Part shown: positions 44,620-53,620 of the stretch, one piece after another
Layout: every line of letters begins with the position of its first letter
Numbering within the stretch: position 1 is the stretch's first letter
DNA from: Chitinibacter tainanensis DSM 15459
GTDB taxonomy: Bacteria > Pseudomonadota > Gammaproteobacteria > Burkholderiales > Chitinibacteraceae
DNA length: 64,000 bases
NCBI RefSeq assembly: GCF_000429785.1
Contig: NZ_KE386951.1
Coordinates: forward strand, 336,009 to 400,008
Direction: 5' to 3'
Notes under the pieces: generated by a model
Database searches by the model: none
Told to the model about the DNA's origin: nothing
The model's input: only the letters and a program-made list of their open reading frames with translations
Program-made: the position numbers and the translations under genes

Positions 44620-47198
44620 AAGAATGGGTGCCACTTAGTCTATGCTTTCCGGATCTGGACAACGAGCATCTATTCAGCGCGTTGAGACGAATTGATGCGC
44701 CCCCCGATCTGATGGGACTATTTCATGTGGTGGGACATGCGCCAAACTTCCTGCAAACTGCACAAGACTTTGCAGAGATCAATCACAAGGCAAACTTAAA
44801 TAAAGAGGAAGAAAAACCCTTTAAATATAAATTCAGTGCGGACTTTGAGCGCGACCAATTAATCTTTAAAAATCTCACTGATGCATTAAAGCAAATAAAA
44901 GCCACCAGCCCTGAAAGCCTCACCCAGTACTTTCCACTCATTTTCTTTAGTCCGAGCGATATCAATCCCAATGGCCTAGGTAGAAAAACGCTTCGACCTC
45001 ATACAGAAACCCATCCTCTCTTTTGCGCACTTTGGTACGGTTGCGCATCAAGTCTGTTCAGAAAGAAGCATGAAATACTATCGGCCTTTGCCCTATTCAC
45101 GCTGAACCAGCCACATTTTATTGATAAACAAAGTAAACGAGCAGATCTCGGAAGATGTTTGCGCAAGCTTGGGGAGCTTGCATCCGCAGGCCTATTGGAC
45201 TCGGTACCAGAGAAGCCATGCTCTGTGGCTGAAATGTTTAATGAAATTCAAGCGGGCATAACCAATCATTCTAAGCTAGGCAGGAGCACCGATGAGCCGC
45301 TGCAATTCTTTACCCGTCGAGCATTAGAGGCATGGGGCTTATTCAATGGGGAACTAAAGAAGCGCACGCCCGCTAAAGCCAAGGGTGGAAATGGTCAGGG
45401 GGGTGGCAAGATGATCGGCCAACCTAACCGTGGAGAACTCACAGATGAATCCTTGCCCCCGGATGAATTCAAATTTGAGCACGATCTCCGCATTCAGGAG
45501 ATCCTGCAGAGTAAAGAAACACAGATTCCAGGCGATGCACGTCACGAATTTGGTGTAGAGACTCAGACCATTAGCATTACACCTATCACACCCACAGCAA
45601 ACACCAAACGGATTGATGTGATTAGGATGCGCCGCAGCGCCAAAGGGCTACACAACGCGCTCGCTCGTCAGCGGCAGAATTTGCCATTTTCATTAAATCA
45701 GGCGACACCCACCGAGATCAAACGACTACTGCAAGCGCTTCAGAGTCGTGACTTAGATGATCCCGCTCAATGCCTACTCTGGCTAATCATCATTAGTGGG
45801 CGCACCTTTGAGGAAATTTATAGGGTGCAATTTGCAACGACGACTGGGGCTGCAGCCAAACTTAAAGCCGCCCAACTCAGCAAAGCGGGTCACGATTGGT
45901 TCCTGACGGTGCCGACTTATTCAACGCAGAGTGACAAGCTCCTAACGCCAGAGCAAAAAAGAAACTATTTTCCAGTCATTGATCGCCTAAGCCTGCCACT
46001 TCCAACCAAGCTTGGGGATGCGATCCAAAGCCTCAGAGGCGGCTCTGACAACAATATTTGTTTCACGCAACATCGCGATACCTTGCAAGACAGAATCCAA
46101 GCCATCCTGAACTCAATACATCGACCTGGAGCGTACCGATGGACACTTCAACGAATTGAAGCCCTACTCTTTCATCGGCTCATCCAAATGCCGGGAGGTG
46201 ATCCATCCCTAGCCAGCATCATCACAGGCCAGCAACGTGAAGTTTATTTGGTTCAACTGGCTTATACCGCCTTACCAGAAAGTTTCCTGCTTCAACGCTA
46301 TCGTGAGGCATTACATTCACTGCTGACCAGTGATGGCGCGCAGCCTTTTTGGCCGGCATCTGCGCTTACAACCCCATCTCACGCCACATCCGAATTACAA
46401 AGTGAGAACACGATTGGCTCTCGTCTAAAACCATTCATGACGCCGTTGAAGCAGTGCATTCTTGACCTGCAAAAGATGACTCAGGAAGGTTTGAAGTCAT
46501 ACCGCTTGCAGGATTTGCATAATGCATATGCGGTATACACACTATTGATACTTGGATTAGCAACCGGTGCACGCCCTACCAGTGGCGCATTCGCCAGAGA
46601 TACGGATCTAGATCTTGAGCAAGGATGGTGTCTTTTGTCCGACAAGGACAGTGATGATTTCGCGCATACGCGAATTGTTTATTTGCCTAAAGTTCTTTGT
46701 GCGCACATGCGAAACTTCCTCGAATATCGCAAACGACTGCTCACCCGACTGGCTTCTCACAACCCAGCGGTGTTTGCAGAACTAAACCGAAACCCCAGAA
46801 AAGGCGCAACTGCACGTAAAACAAAGAATAATGCCACGAGGAGCAATGCAGTAAGCGCATGCCCTATCGAGCAGATCCAGTCCTTGCCCCTCATCTTCTT
46901 TCTGAATCATGAGCATTCGATTATTGAGGTAAGCCCTCAAAGCTACCAAGATAAGCTTGAGTACTTTCTCAATATCCGCCCAAACAGTAATCGACATCTT
47001 TTGCGTAGCGTATTGCTAGAAAATGGGATGGGACAAACAGCATTGGCAGCGTTTATGGGCCACCATCGGTATGGCGAGGCGCCGTGGTCAAATTATTCCA
47101 GCATGAATCCGCAGCAGTTCAGAAAAAATATTGAATTACACCTTGCCCCGATACTTGAGGAACTGAGTATTCGAGAAATGGCATGTCCGATTCTGTAA
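44616..47198 (+). CDS. large tyrosine-recombinase-like integrase (860 aa)
   Basis: 860 aa, about twice the size of normal phage integrases. The C-terminal ~230 residues carry the catalytic pattern of tyrosine recombinases: Arg in TGARPTSGAF (~651), HLLRS (~793), GHHRYGEAPW (~814) and the candidate nucleophile Tyr in SNYSSM (~826). The conserved beta-hairpin Lys is not obvious. The N-terminal 600 residues match nothing I recognise; a Gly/Lys-rich linker (KAKGGNGQGGGK) lies near 255. It overlaps its neighbours by 4 bp upstream and 16 bp downstream, so the stoichiometry of the three products is probably fixed. Confidence 0.75.
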   Translation: MKEWVPLSLCFPDLDNEHLFSALRRIDAPPDLMGLFHVVGHAPNFLQTAQDFAEINHKANLNKEEEKPFKYKFSADFERDQLIFKNLTDALKQIKATSPESLTQYFPLIFFSPSDINPNGLGRKTLRPHTETHPLFCALWYGCASSLFRKKHEILSAFALFTLNQPHFIDKQSKRADLGRCLRKLGELASAGLLDSVPEKPCSVAEMFNEIQAGITNHSKLGRSTDEPLQFFTRRALEAWGLFNGELKKRTPAKAKGGNGQGGGKMIGQPNRGELTDESLPPDEFKFEHDLRIQEILQSKETQIPGDARHEFGVETQTISITPITPTANTKRIDVIRMRRSAKGLHNALARQRQNLPFSLNQATPTEIKRLLQALQSRDLDDPAQCLLWLIIISGRTFEEIYRVQFATTTGAAAKLKAAQLSKAGHDWFLTVPTYSTQSDKLLTPEQKRNYFPVIDRLSLPLPTKLGDAIQSLRGGSDNNICFTQHRDTLQDRIQAILNSIHRPGAYRWTLQRIEALLFHRLIQMPGGDPSLASIITGQQREVYLVQLAYTALPESFLLQRYREALHSLLTSDGAQPFWPASALTTPSHATSELQSENTIGSRLKPFMTPLKQCILDLQKMTQEGLKSYRLQDLHNAYAVYTLLILGLATGARPTSGAFARDTDLDLEQGWCLLSDKDSDDFAHTRIVYLPKVLCAHMRNFLEYRKRLLTRLASHNPAVFAELNRNPRKGATARKTKNNATRSNAVSACPIEQIQSLPLIFFLNHEHSIIEVSPQSYQDKLEYFLNIRPNSNRHLLRSVLLENGMGQTALAAFMGHHRYGEAPWSNYSSMNPQQFRKNIELHLAPILEELSIREMACPIL

Positions 47199-50100
47199 CT
47201 GGTTCACTCTGGCAGGAACACCTCACCAGGCAGCCCAGCAAGGTCTCTGCAGGACATCAACGCAGGATGCATCAAGAGGCCGCCGTTTACGAGATCATTC
47301 GGACCGAGTTTCCGGATTTGCTTGATACCAACGAACTGAAGTCATTGAAAAGCGAGAAGTTGCTTCAGTTATATGAAATTCTTCAAAAGGGGCTGCACCC
47401 TCGAGATAAACAATTAAGACTCGCATACATCGGGCGGGTCATAGAGGCAGTCAACATCCTCGCAGGTACTACGCTGCCTCAGCCACCTGCAATTTCCTTC
47501 AGAATTCCAGCCAAACGTTTTACCCCTGATAAATTTGCGCTCTATCAGCAATGGCAGCTGCTGCAAAAAATGTGGGCTGAGCAGCTAACGTTGCGCAGCT
47601 CTGGTCCGAACTGCTTATTCACAGATGTCCAATTGGCTTTTATTGGCTGGTTAGTCTGGACTGGACATCCTCCTCCACACACCACTAAGTCAGCACGTTT
47701 AAACCTATACCTATTCGAAACACTACAAAACCAGAAGCATCCACACTGGTTGCCTCCAGAGCTAACCGCTTTAATTAAAAAGTTAAATATTCAACTTAAC
47801 AAAAACCCTTTCAAAAAAAATGGCGCCATCTTTGCGGGGATCAAAGCACGTCTCAAAACTCGTTTACCATTGAATGTGAATTTCAAAGCGTTGCAAATTG
47901 GTAGGCAAACGGCACTCTCGCTGACACTCCCTCCTTATCTTTGTGATTTGCTTTACGGCGTCAACATCGCTACTCCGCTACCCACGCCAGATATTCAGCG
48001 AATTCTGATGGGAATGGTACTTCGCCCCAACCAAAGCTTGGCGGTTGAGGCTACAGATTTGCCTCCTTCGCCCAGCCTGGAATTAGCGACTGCCAGAACC
48101 TATGAACAACAGGACTTTGATCCAGCCATCCTTACGAACCTGCGCTCAGCAATCAACACCGGAAAAAACACCTCTGATTTCAAAAATGCAATCGTCGCCT
48201 TTAAGGAAACATATCAGGCCTCATACGATTCAATGACTGGTCTAATCGTGGCTCGTGCACTTCATCTGCTTAAGCATGGAGGTCTTCAACGGAAGGTCCT
48301 TCGAGTTTCCTCCATTAGACGCTATTTGGGGTGTTTTTACAGTCGTCTTATCAAGGCCGCAAAGGGTCAAAATGTGTACGAATTTGATGAAGAGGATTGG
48401 CGACAATGCTATGAAATCGTGATGCAAAAGGCGGCACGGCGAGGGGATATTAGTTGGAATTTGAGTGAATTCCATACTTGGCTGTCCAATGAGTATGGCA
48501 TTACCCCAATTGATTTTAAAACGGTTGAGGGCTTTTGCCACGCCACAAAAAAAATTCATGCCAAGCTCGTGTCACCTCTAGATGTAGATCGCGCCTGCGA
48601 TTTAATCCTTAGTTCTGCAGCACAAAACGATCAGCGTTCAGCTAAGCTCGCAACCATCATCCTCAAACTCGGGTTTTATTGTGGTTTGCGGCGCAATGAA
48701 ATCCTCTTTCTTCGTCGCAAGGATCTTCAGGGTACGCATGACCCTTATTTGATCATCACACCGCATAAAGCACGAAAACTTAAAACAGAAACATCGCGAA
48801 GACAGTTGCCATTGAGGGCCTTATTGCCAGCCCCACTCCTTGACGAGCTTTTGCATCTGCGAGACGAAGAAAATAAGTCGCGAGAAAAAGACTCTTTCAT
48901 CTTTGCAGATGCGGACCTGACCTATGAAAGGATCAAGGCCCCTTGGCTGATCAATATTTGCCAACGCGCATTACGACTTGCGACGGGTGATGAAGAAGTA
49001 GTATTTCATAGCCTTCGGCATAGCTTTGCCAACTGGGCAATGATCCGTTTGGCGGCAGTAGAAGAGCACAGGATTCTGGACCGCGACTATCCCCTATTTG
49101 AGCATCCCTTTTTTGAGAGGGATGCATTGGTGCGGTTTAGGAGTGCCTTTATGGAAGAAACATCTCAGCAAGCGGCAATCAGCCCAGATCGTCGCGGGCT
49201 GTATGCAATCAGTTCGATGATGGGACATGCTGAGCCTGGAATTACTTTAACTTCGTATATCCATCTACATGGTTGGTTGTCAGCACGTTTAATTCAGCTC
49301 AATTCCCCTCTCCTATCGCGGCATGTAGTGGCCTGGTTAGCAGATAAACACATTAGCAAGACCTACCAAGCAAATGACAATAAATCGCAGGACTATGGTG
49401 ATCCCATTTCGTCACTGTTCCAGTTTTCCGCCGATAAAAATCAATTTTATGAACAAGTCACTACGCTATGTCATTACCAGAAGCCAACAATGCATTGGCC
49501 TCCTGGAAGACCTGCAATTTCAACCGAGCAAGTTGTAAACATCCTCAAGTGGCCACGTGAAAAAAACTGGGCCATAGCGCCCCTGATTGCAATGGGCTAC
49601 GCTCCAGAATCTGCCGAGCGCTGGGTAAGAAATGCCAAGTGGATAGAGTCACTACAATCACAGAAAAAAAGGAAAGATGGCTCCCGGCATCGTCGCATCC
49701 CTAAAATTAAGCTCCCCCCGATGGCCCTAATCGCAACATACCGAGCTTGGTTGGCGCAGCTTCAAAAAGCCTGGAAAAGGGATCCGATACTGAGCGAGTC
49801 CATCACGAAGATAATGCTGCGACGTTTAGTCCCTCGGGAACATATTTATGAATTCCGCGAACGAGCGCAATTTTTAAGTGTCATCAATTGGTTGGTTCAT
49901 GAAGTAAAAATTGAGCATGAGGCACTCGTAATCACCATTCGCACCAATCAATCCGTGACTCCAAGCACAGCCGGGATGTGGACAGATTGTTTACCCGCTG
50001 GGGTCAATCTGAATCTGTCTCACACTTCAAAGACAAGAAATACTTATGCCGAATTAAAGATTCGTGCAGCGCAAGCGATCAAGAAAAAAGACAATGGTCA

Positions 50101-50218
50101 GGAAACGCAAAGCACACCGCACGTAATGGCCTATCAAGTATTTGAGCAGGCTCTTGCGGCTACCGCACTTGAGTCCAGCACCCTGGCCTCAGAAGGCAGT
50201 GTGATGAATCAAAAGTGA
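47183..50218 (+). CDS. large tyrosine recombinase (1011 aa), third gene of the trio
   Basis: 1011 aa. Unlike its neighbour it has a complete catalytic set in the middle: Arg in GLRRNEILFL (~503), Lys in the hairpin LKTETSRRQLPL, HSLRHSFANW (~609-614), MMGHAEPG (~681) and Tyr in LTSYIH (~691). A SAM-like helical domain precedes it. About 300 extra residues follow the active site, ending in a basic Lys/Arg-rich part. It starts 16 bp inside the preceding gene. Likely role: integration and excision of the surrounding element together with the 860-aa protein (inference). Confidence 0.82.
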   Translation: MSDSVTGSLWQEHLTRQPSKVSAGHQRRMHQEAAVYEIIRTEFPDLLDTNELKSLKSEKLLQLYEILQKGLHPRDKQLRLAYIGRVIEAVNILAGTTLPQPPAISFRIPAKRFTPDKFALYQQWQLLQKMWAEQLTLRSSGPNCLFTDVQLAFIGWLVWTGHPPPHTTKSARLNLYLFETLQNQKHPHWLPPELTALIKKLNIQLNKNPFKKNGAIFAGIKARLKTRLPLNVNFKALQIGRQTALSLTLPPYLCDLLYGVNIATPLPTPDIQRILMGMVLRPNQSLAVEATDLPPSPSLELATARTYEQQDFDPAILTNLRSAINTGKNTSDFKNAIVAFKETYQASYDSMTGLIVARALHLLKHGGLQRKVLRVSSIRRYLGCFYSRLIKAAKGQNVYEFDEEDWRQCYEIVMQKAARRGDISWNLSEFHTWLSNEYGITPIDFKTVEGFCHATKKIHAKLVSPLDVDRACDLILSSAAQNDQRSAKLATIILKLGFYCGLRRNEILFLRRKDLQGTHDPYLIITPHKARKLKTETSRRQLPLRALLPAPLLDELLHLRDEENKSREKDSFIFADADLTYERIKAPWLINICQRALRLATGDEEVVFHSLRHSFANWAMIRLAAVEEHRILDRDYPLFEHPFFERDALVRFRSAFMEETSQQAAISPDRRGLYAISSMMGHAEPGITLTSYIHLHGWLSARLIQLNSPLLSRHVVAWLADKHISKTYQANDNKSQDYGDPISSLFQFSADKNQFYEQVTTLCHYQKPTMHWPPGRPAISTEQVVNILKWPREKNWAIAPLIAMGYAPESAERWVRNAKWIESLQSQKKRKDGSRHRRIPKIKLPPMALIATYRAWLAQLQKAWKRDPILSESITKIMLRRLVPREHIYEFRERAQFLSVINWLVHEVKIEHEALVITIRTNQSVTPSTAGMWTDCLPAGVNLNLSHTSKTRNTYAELKIRAAQAIKKKDNGQETQSTPHVMAYQVFEQALAATALESSTLASEGSVMNQK

Positions 50219-50412
50219 CATCACCAATCAAAGCCTCTGTTATGAATCACTGAGGCAGATACAATAAAAATCAGATCTGAATTAAATCAGGGATTGGTTA
50301 AATTAGGTTTATGTGTATGATGTAGATTAGTTGTCTGTGATGCACGCTTAGAATGTTTGCTCGGACGGACTACTGCAACACAATAAGTACCTATAGTAAT
50401 TAAGGAAAACAC

Positions 50413-50724
50413 ATGCAACTTGATAACAAAACCTACGAAGAACTGAATTCATTGCTCACTCAGATTAATGCTGAGTTGGCTAGCCGGCGCTCGACCGAGA
50501 TTGAAAAACTGCGCGCTGAAGTGCAACAACGTGCAGCGACTCTGGGCCTGAGCATCGCCGACCTGTTCGGCGGCAAAGCGGGCAAGAAAACCGCTAAAGC
50601 AGTTGCGGCAAAATACGCAAACCCACAAGACCCATCACAACAATGGACAGGTCGCGGCCGTAAACCTCAATGGGTTCACGATGCACTGACTGCTGGCAAA
50701 ACGCTGGAAGAACTGGCGATCTAA
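50413..50724 (+). CDS. H-NS family nucleoid protein
   Basis: 103 aa. The N-terminal half (~1-55) is the helical oligomerisation domain (YEELNSLLTQINAELASRR...). The C-terminal part has the betaproteobacterial DNA-binding form KYANPQDPSQQWTGRGRKPQWV, with the AT-hook-like GRGRKP contact loop. H-NS proteins silence AT-rich, foreign DNA. A gene for one inside this AT-rich region may help keep the island quiet. Its ATG has an AAGGA site, and a strong terminator follows. Whether it is the chromosomal H-NS or an island-borne paralog is not decidable here. Confidence 0.93.
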   Translation: MQLDNKTYEELNSLLTQINAELASRRSTEIEKLRAEVQQRAATLGLSIADLFGGKAGKKTAKAVAAKYANPQDPSQQWTGRGRKPQWVHDALTAGKTLEELAI

Positions 50725-50755
50725 TTTGATCGACTGAGTAAGTCCCTCAAACGCA

Positions 50756-50785
50756 AAAGCCCCATCCAAGGATGGGGCTTTTTAT
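50756..50785 (+). terminator. intrinsic terminator of the H-NS gene
   Basis: A 12-bp perfect stem (AAAGCCCCATCC / GGATGGGGCTTT) is followed by a T-run. It ends the H-NS transcript and can also serve the convergent XRE gene. Confidence 0.9.
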
Positions 50786-50808
50786 TGTCTCCGTTATGGA
50801 TGCCCTTG

Positions 50809-51060
50809 CTAGAGCTTGATGTGCTCAAACCCATCAGGGTCGACCAGCTTTGACAAGGGCACACCGAGGGCTTGTGCCAGCAAGCTCATGCTATCGATTG
50901 AGATATTCCGCTCCCCTCGTTCCACTTCCGACACATAGGTTCGGCTCATCCCGGCCTGCAAGGCCAGCGCTTCTTGCGAGAGGTCTTTAAGTCGACGTGC
51001 CAGCCGGACATTGTAGGCAAACACTTGTCGAGCTGTTGCGGGTTGGGTTGTATTTTTCAT
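50809..51060 (-). CDS. XRE-family transcriptional regulator
   Basis: 83 aa from the ATG at 51060; earlier in-frame starts exist at 51072 and 51087, and no ribosome site settles the choice. It is one helix-turn-helix domain of the Cro/CI type: LARRLKDLSQEALALQAGMSRTYVSEVERGERNISI, continuing ALGVPLSKLV. Single-domain XRE proteins of this kind control mobile elements, toxin-antitoxin pairs or restriction systems. It is convergent with the H-NS gene and divergent from the secreted-protein gene at 51200, whose promoter it may control (inference). Confidence 0.88.
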   Translation of the reverse strand: MKNTTQPATARQVFAYNVRLARRLKDLSQEALALQAGMSRTYVSEVERGERNISIDSMSLLAQALGVPLSKLVDPDGFEHIKL

Positions 51061-51199
51061 GCATTGCAGCATGCCCAGTTGCCGCACGCTTCACTACGCG
51101 CTATCGTTGCAGATATGACAACTATCGTTATCTTTGTGTTATGCAATAACAACGAGAAGTTGCTGATCAATGACAGCCTGTCCTGCGCGAGGCCCCGCT

Positions 51200-51619
51200 A
51201 TGAAACGAATCCTACTCCCCCTCATTGCATTACTCTGCCTGAGTCACCCAGCCTGGTCCAAACCCAAGACTGGCGCAGAATGGGACCGCTGCGTGCAAAG
51301 TGTGCCAGAGCAGGTCTTCCGAGATAGCGGTCGCTTTGGGGTGGATGAGTGGGTGGCAAAACATTGCGGCGCCACCAAACCCATTGAAGGCGGCAAGCTG
51401 GCCAAAGCGGACTGCGATCGCTTGTTCGAAATCCAGCAGGAATGCAAACGCTTCAAGGCGGATGATCTGTGGTCACTGTCGAATGCCAGCCGGGGCAATG
51501 CCAATAGCCTCTTAGCGGGACCCAAGCTGGAGCAGTTCGATCAGTTATGTGGTGCAGTCGGTCGAGGTCAGGCTTTGCCGACGCAGAAGGCCTTCAGCAA
51601 ACAATACTGCACACAATGA
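51200..51619 (+). CDS. secreted Cys-rich hypothetical protein
   Basis: 139 aa from the ATG at 51200, chosen because it opens a clean signal peptide (MKRILLPLIALLCLSHPAWS) with a GAGG site upstream. The mature part is charged and contains five Cys (DRCVQS, KHCGA, ADCDR, QECKR, QLCGA) plus a C-terminal YCTQ, consistent with disulfides in the periplasm. No family is recognised. It ends 14 bp before the next gene and is probably co-transcribed with it and the CAP lipoprotein gene. Confidence 0.75.
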   Translation: MKRILLPLIALLCLSHPAWSKPKTGAEWDRCVQSVPEQVFRDSGRFGVDEWVAKHCGATKPIEGGKLAKADCDRLFEIQQECKRFKADDLWSLSNASRGNANSLLAGPKLEQFDQLCGAVGRGQALPTQKAFSKQYCTQ

Positions 51620-51633
51620 TGGAGTGTCAGGCT

Positions 51634-52437
51634 ATGAATCAGACGCCCATTGAGCTCGACGAAACGAACTTCAACGCCTTTTGCCAAGCGCGTGCTTTTC
51701 GGATGCGGAATTACTTCTTCGGGAAGCGCCTCGTGGGCTTTACGAGTCTTACCGGACTCGTCCTTGCCCCTGAGCGCCGCGAACGAGAAAAAATCACCAG
51801 CCACTACGGTCAACACCCGGGGTTTGATACCCATAAGCTGTATGTAACGTCCAAAACCGAGGTTGATAGCCACTTCTGGCTGTTTGATCCTGCAGTGGGT
51901 GAAGTCGAAGTGGATTTGCCTAAGTTGGATATCTCGGTACGCGAAGGACAAGTGCTGAGCCTGCTCTACGCCTCGTCTCAGTTCAAACCACTGATTGGCA
52001 AACCCGAAATCCGCACGCTGCCGATTGGCATCGTGAATCACAGTACGCAACAGCGCTATCTCTTGGCCAGCGCGAGCGATATTCGGGATGCCTTCAAATT
52101 GCGTGACTTTTTAAATGTCCCGACGATCTTCACCCCAATTGTGGTGCTCGGGGCCTGGCTTGCGAGTTTCGCGACCAATGACGGCAGGCTGATCATGGGT
52201 TTCGGTGGACTGGCTTTGTTGTACGCCCTGATGGCGCGCTGTTATTTGATCTTCAATATGACGGCGGCGCCCGAAGTCGGCTTTGCATTCGACTGGCCGC
52301 AATTCTGGATGGTGCATAAGCCCAACTTAGAGCGAGTCGTCAATCGTTTGCTGGAATGCCTAGCGGACCCAGAGGCTGTCACGTCCGAAGAGCTGGACCC
52401 TACCCCTGAAATTTCATTCTCATACAACAAATCCTAG
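51634..52437 (+). CDS. membrane-associated hypothetical protein
   Basis: 267 aa from the ATG at 51634 (GGAG 11 bases upstream). Residues ~1-165 are soluble and mixed alpha/beta. Two TM helices then occur at ~170-187 (FTPIVVLGAWLASF) and ~195-217 (IMGFGGLALLYALMARCYL), followed by a ~45-residue tail. No catalytic motif is seen and no family is recognised. It follows the secreted protein gene closely and ends 7 bp before the CAP lipoprotein start, which supports a three-gene unit. Confidence 0.75.
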   Translation: MNQTPIELDETNFNAFCQARAFRMRNYFFGKRLVGFTSLTGLVLAPERREREKITSHYGQHPGFDTHKLYVTSKTEVDSHFWLFDPAVGEVEVDLPKLDISVREGQVLSLLYASSQFKPLIGKPEIRTLPIGIVNHSTQQRYLLASASDIRDAFKLRDFLNVPTIFTPIVVLGAWLASFATNDGRLIMGFGGLALLYALMARCYLIFNMTAAPEVGFAFDWPQFWMVHKPNLERVVNRLLECLADPEAVTSEELDPTPEISFSYNKS

Positions 52438-52444
52438 ATTGATC

Positions 52445-53557
52445 ATGCGACATCCACACCCGCTCACCACGAGTCTTCTGATGCTGACCACGCTACTCAC
52501 CGCTTGTGGTGGGGGTGGCGGTACAGGCGCCTCGACCAATACCGGTACGTCGACGAGTACCAGTACGCCTGCCCCCTTGGTGACACCAGCACCGACAGTG
52601 GATCCATCGCAGACCACTGCGACAGCCACCGTAGCGGCGCAAGCGTATTTGAATGCCGCGCGCAATGAATGTGGGTTCGGCGCCATCACGACTTCAAGCG
52701 CCCTCAATTCAGCAGTGGTTGATGCCAATAACTATTATCTCAACCGAGTAGCCGAAAACGATCTGAGTTATGTGCATACTCAAACCGTGGGTAAGACTGG
52801 TTTTACCGGTGTCACCCCAGCCCAGCGAGCCAGTTATCGCGGCTATCCCAATGCCAATAGTGCGGGCGGCATGACGGCGACGCCTCGGGTTGCAGAAACC
52901 CTCACCACCCAGGGCTTGCCGGCAGGCTATACCTTCCAGAGTTTGAATACAGCCGGCCAAGCCATGGCTCAAAGCCTATTGAATACGGTGTATCACTTGG
53001 GGGCCAATATGTTGCCGCTCAGTGACGTGGGTACCTCTTTCGTCAAAGCCACCACCGCTGATGGCAGCGAGCAGTTCCGGCTGACCTTCCTGCAAGGGGA
53101 TTTGACCTTCGTGGATGCTGGCAAAGTAGGCCAAGATCGCGCCAGAACCTATCCCTGCCAAGGCTCCAAAGTCCCCAATGAATTCCGCCCTAATCAGGAA
53201 GTCCCGAATCCCGCACCGGATGTTGGCGCCCGCGTAGTGGGTACCCCGATCCTGATTCAGGTGCCACAAGGGGTCACACCTTCAATCATCTCAGCAACGA
53301 TCAAAAACACCAGAACTGGCCAATTTGTACCGGTTCGTCGCATCCAAAATGGGTGTACCAATCCAATTCCTGGTGATCTAACGGGCTGCTATCAGGGTGA
53401 GTCGAGCTTTGATGCTGCCCAAGCATTCTTGCTCCCGATGGACCCGCTGGAAGCAAACACCGTGCATGAGGTGGTGATTAACCTGAACACCTTGCCGCAG
53501 ATCGCGTTCAGCTTTACACCGATCGGAGCGCTCAATCCAGTTCTGGTTAAAAAATAA
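52445..53557 (+). CDS. CAP/SCP-domain-like lipoprotein (intact copy)
   Basis: 370 aa. The lipobox LLTAC followed by a Gly run marks an exported lipoprotein; the ATG at 52445 puts the Cys near residue 21. A Thr/Ser/Pro linker to ~55 leads to a CAP-like domain (AQAYLNAARNECGFG..., DANNYYLNRVAENDLSYVHTQ, with His as in CAP proteins). The C-terminal ~155 residues form an additional beta-rich domain (QVPQGVTPSIISATIKN..., ANTVHEVVINL). CAP proteins bind lipids or have protease-like folds. The last 459 bp recur at 58797-59255. Confidence 0.8.
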   Translation: MRHPHPLTTSLLMLTTLLTACGGGGGTGASTNTGTSTSTSTPAPLVTPAPTVDPSQTTATATVAAQAYLNAARNECGFGAITTSSALNSAVVDANNYYLNRVAENDLSYVHTQTVGKTGFTGVTPAQRASYRGYPNANSAGGMTATPRVAETLTTQGLPAGYTFQSLNTAGQAMAQSLLNTVYHLGANMLPLSDVGTSFVKATTADGSEQFRLTFLQGDLTFVDAGKVGQDRARTYPCQGSKVPNEFRPNQEVPNPAPDVGARVVGTPILIQVPQGVTPSIISATIKNTRTGQFVPVRRIQNGCTNPIPGDLTGCYQGESSFDAAQAFLLPMDPLEANTVHEVVINLNTLPQIAFSFTPIGALNPVLVKK

Positions 53558-53620
53558 TCAAGGGTGGTGGCGCATCAGAATATCCATGCCCCTCAAGGGG
53601 CACGCAAACAATAGGACTAA

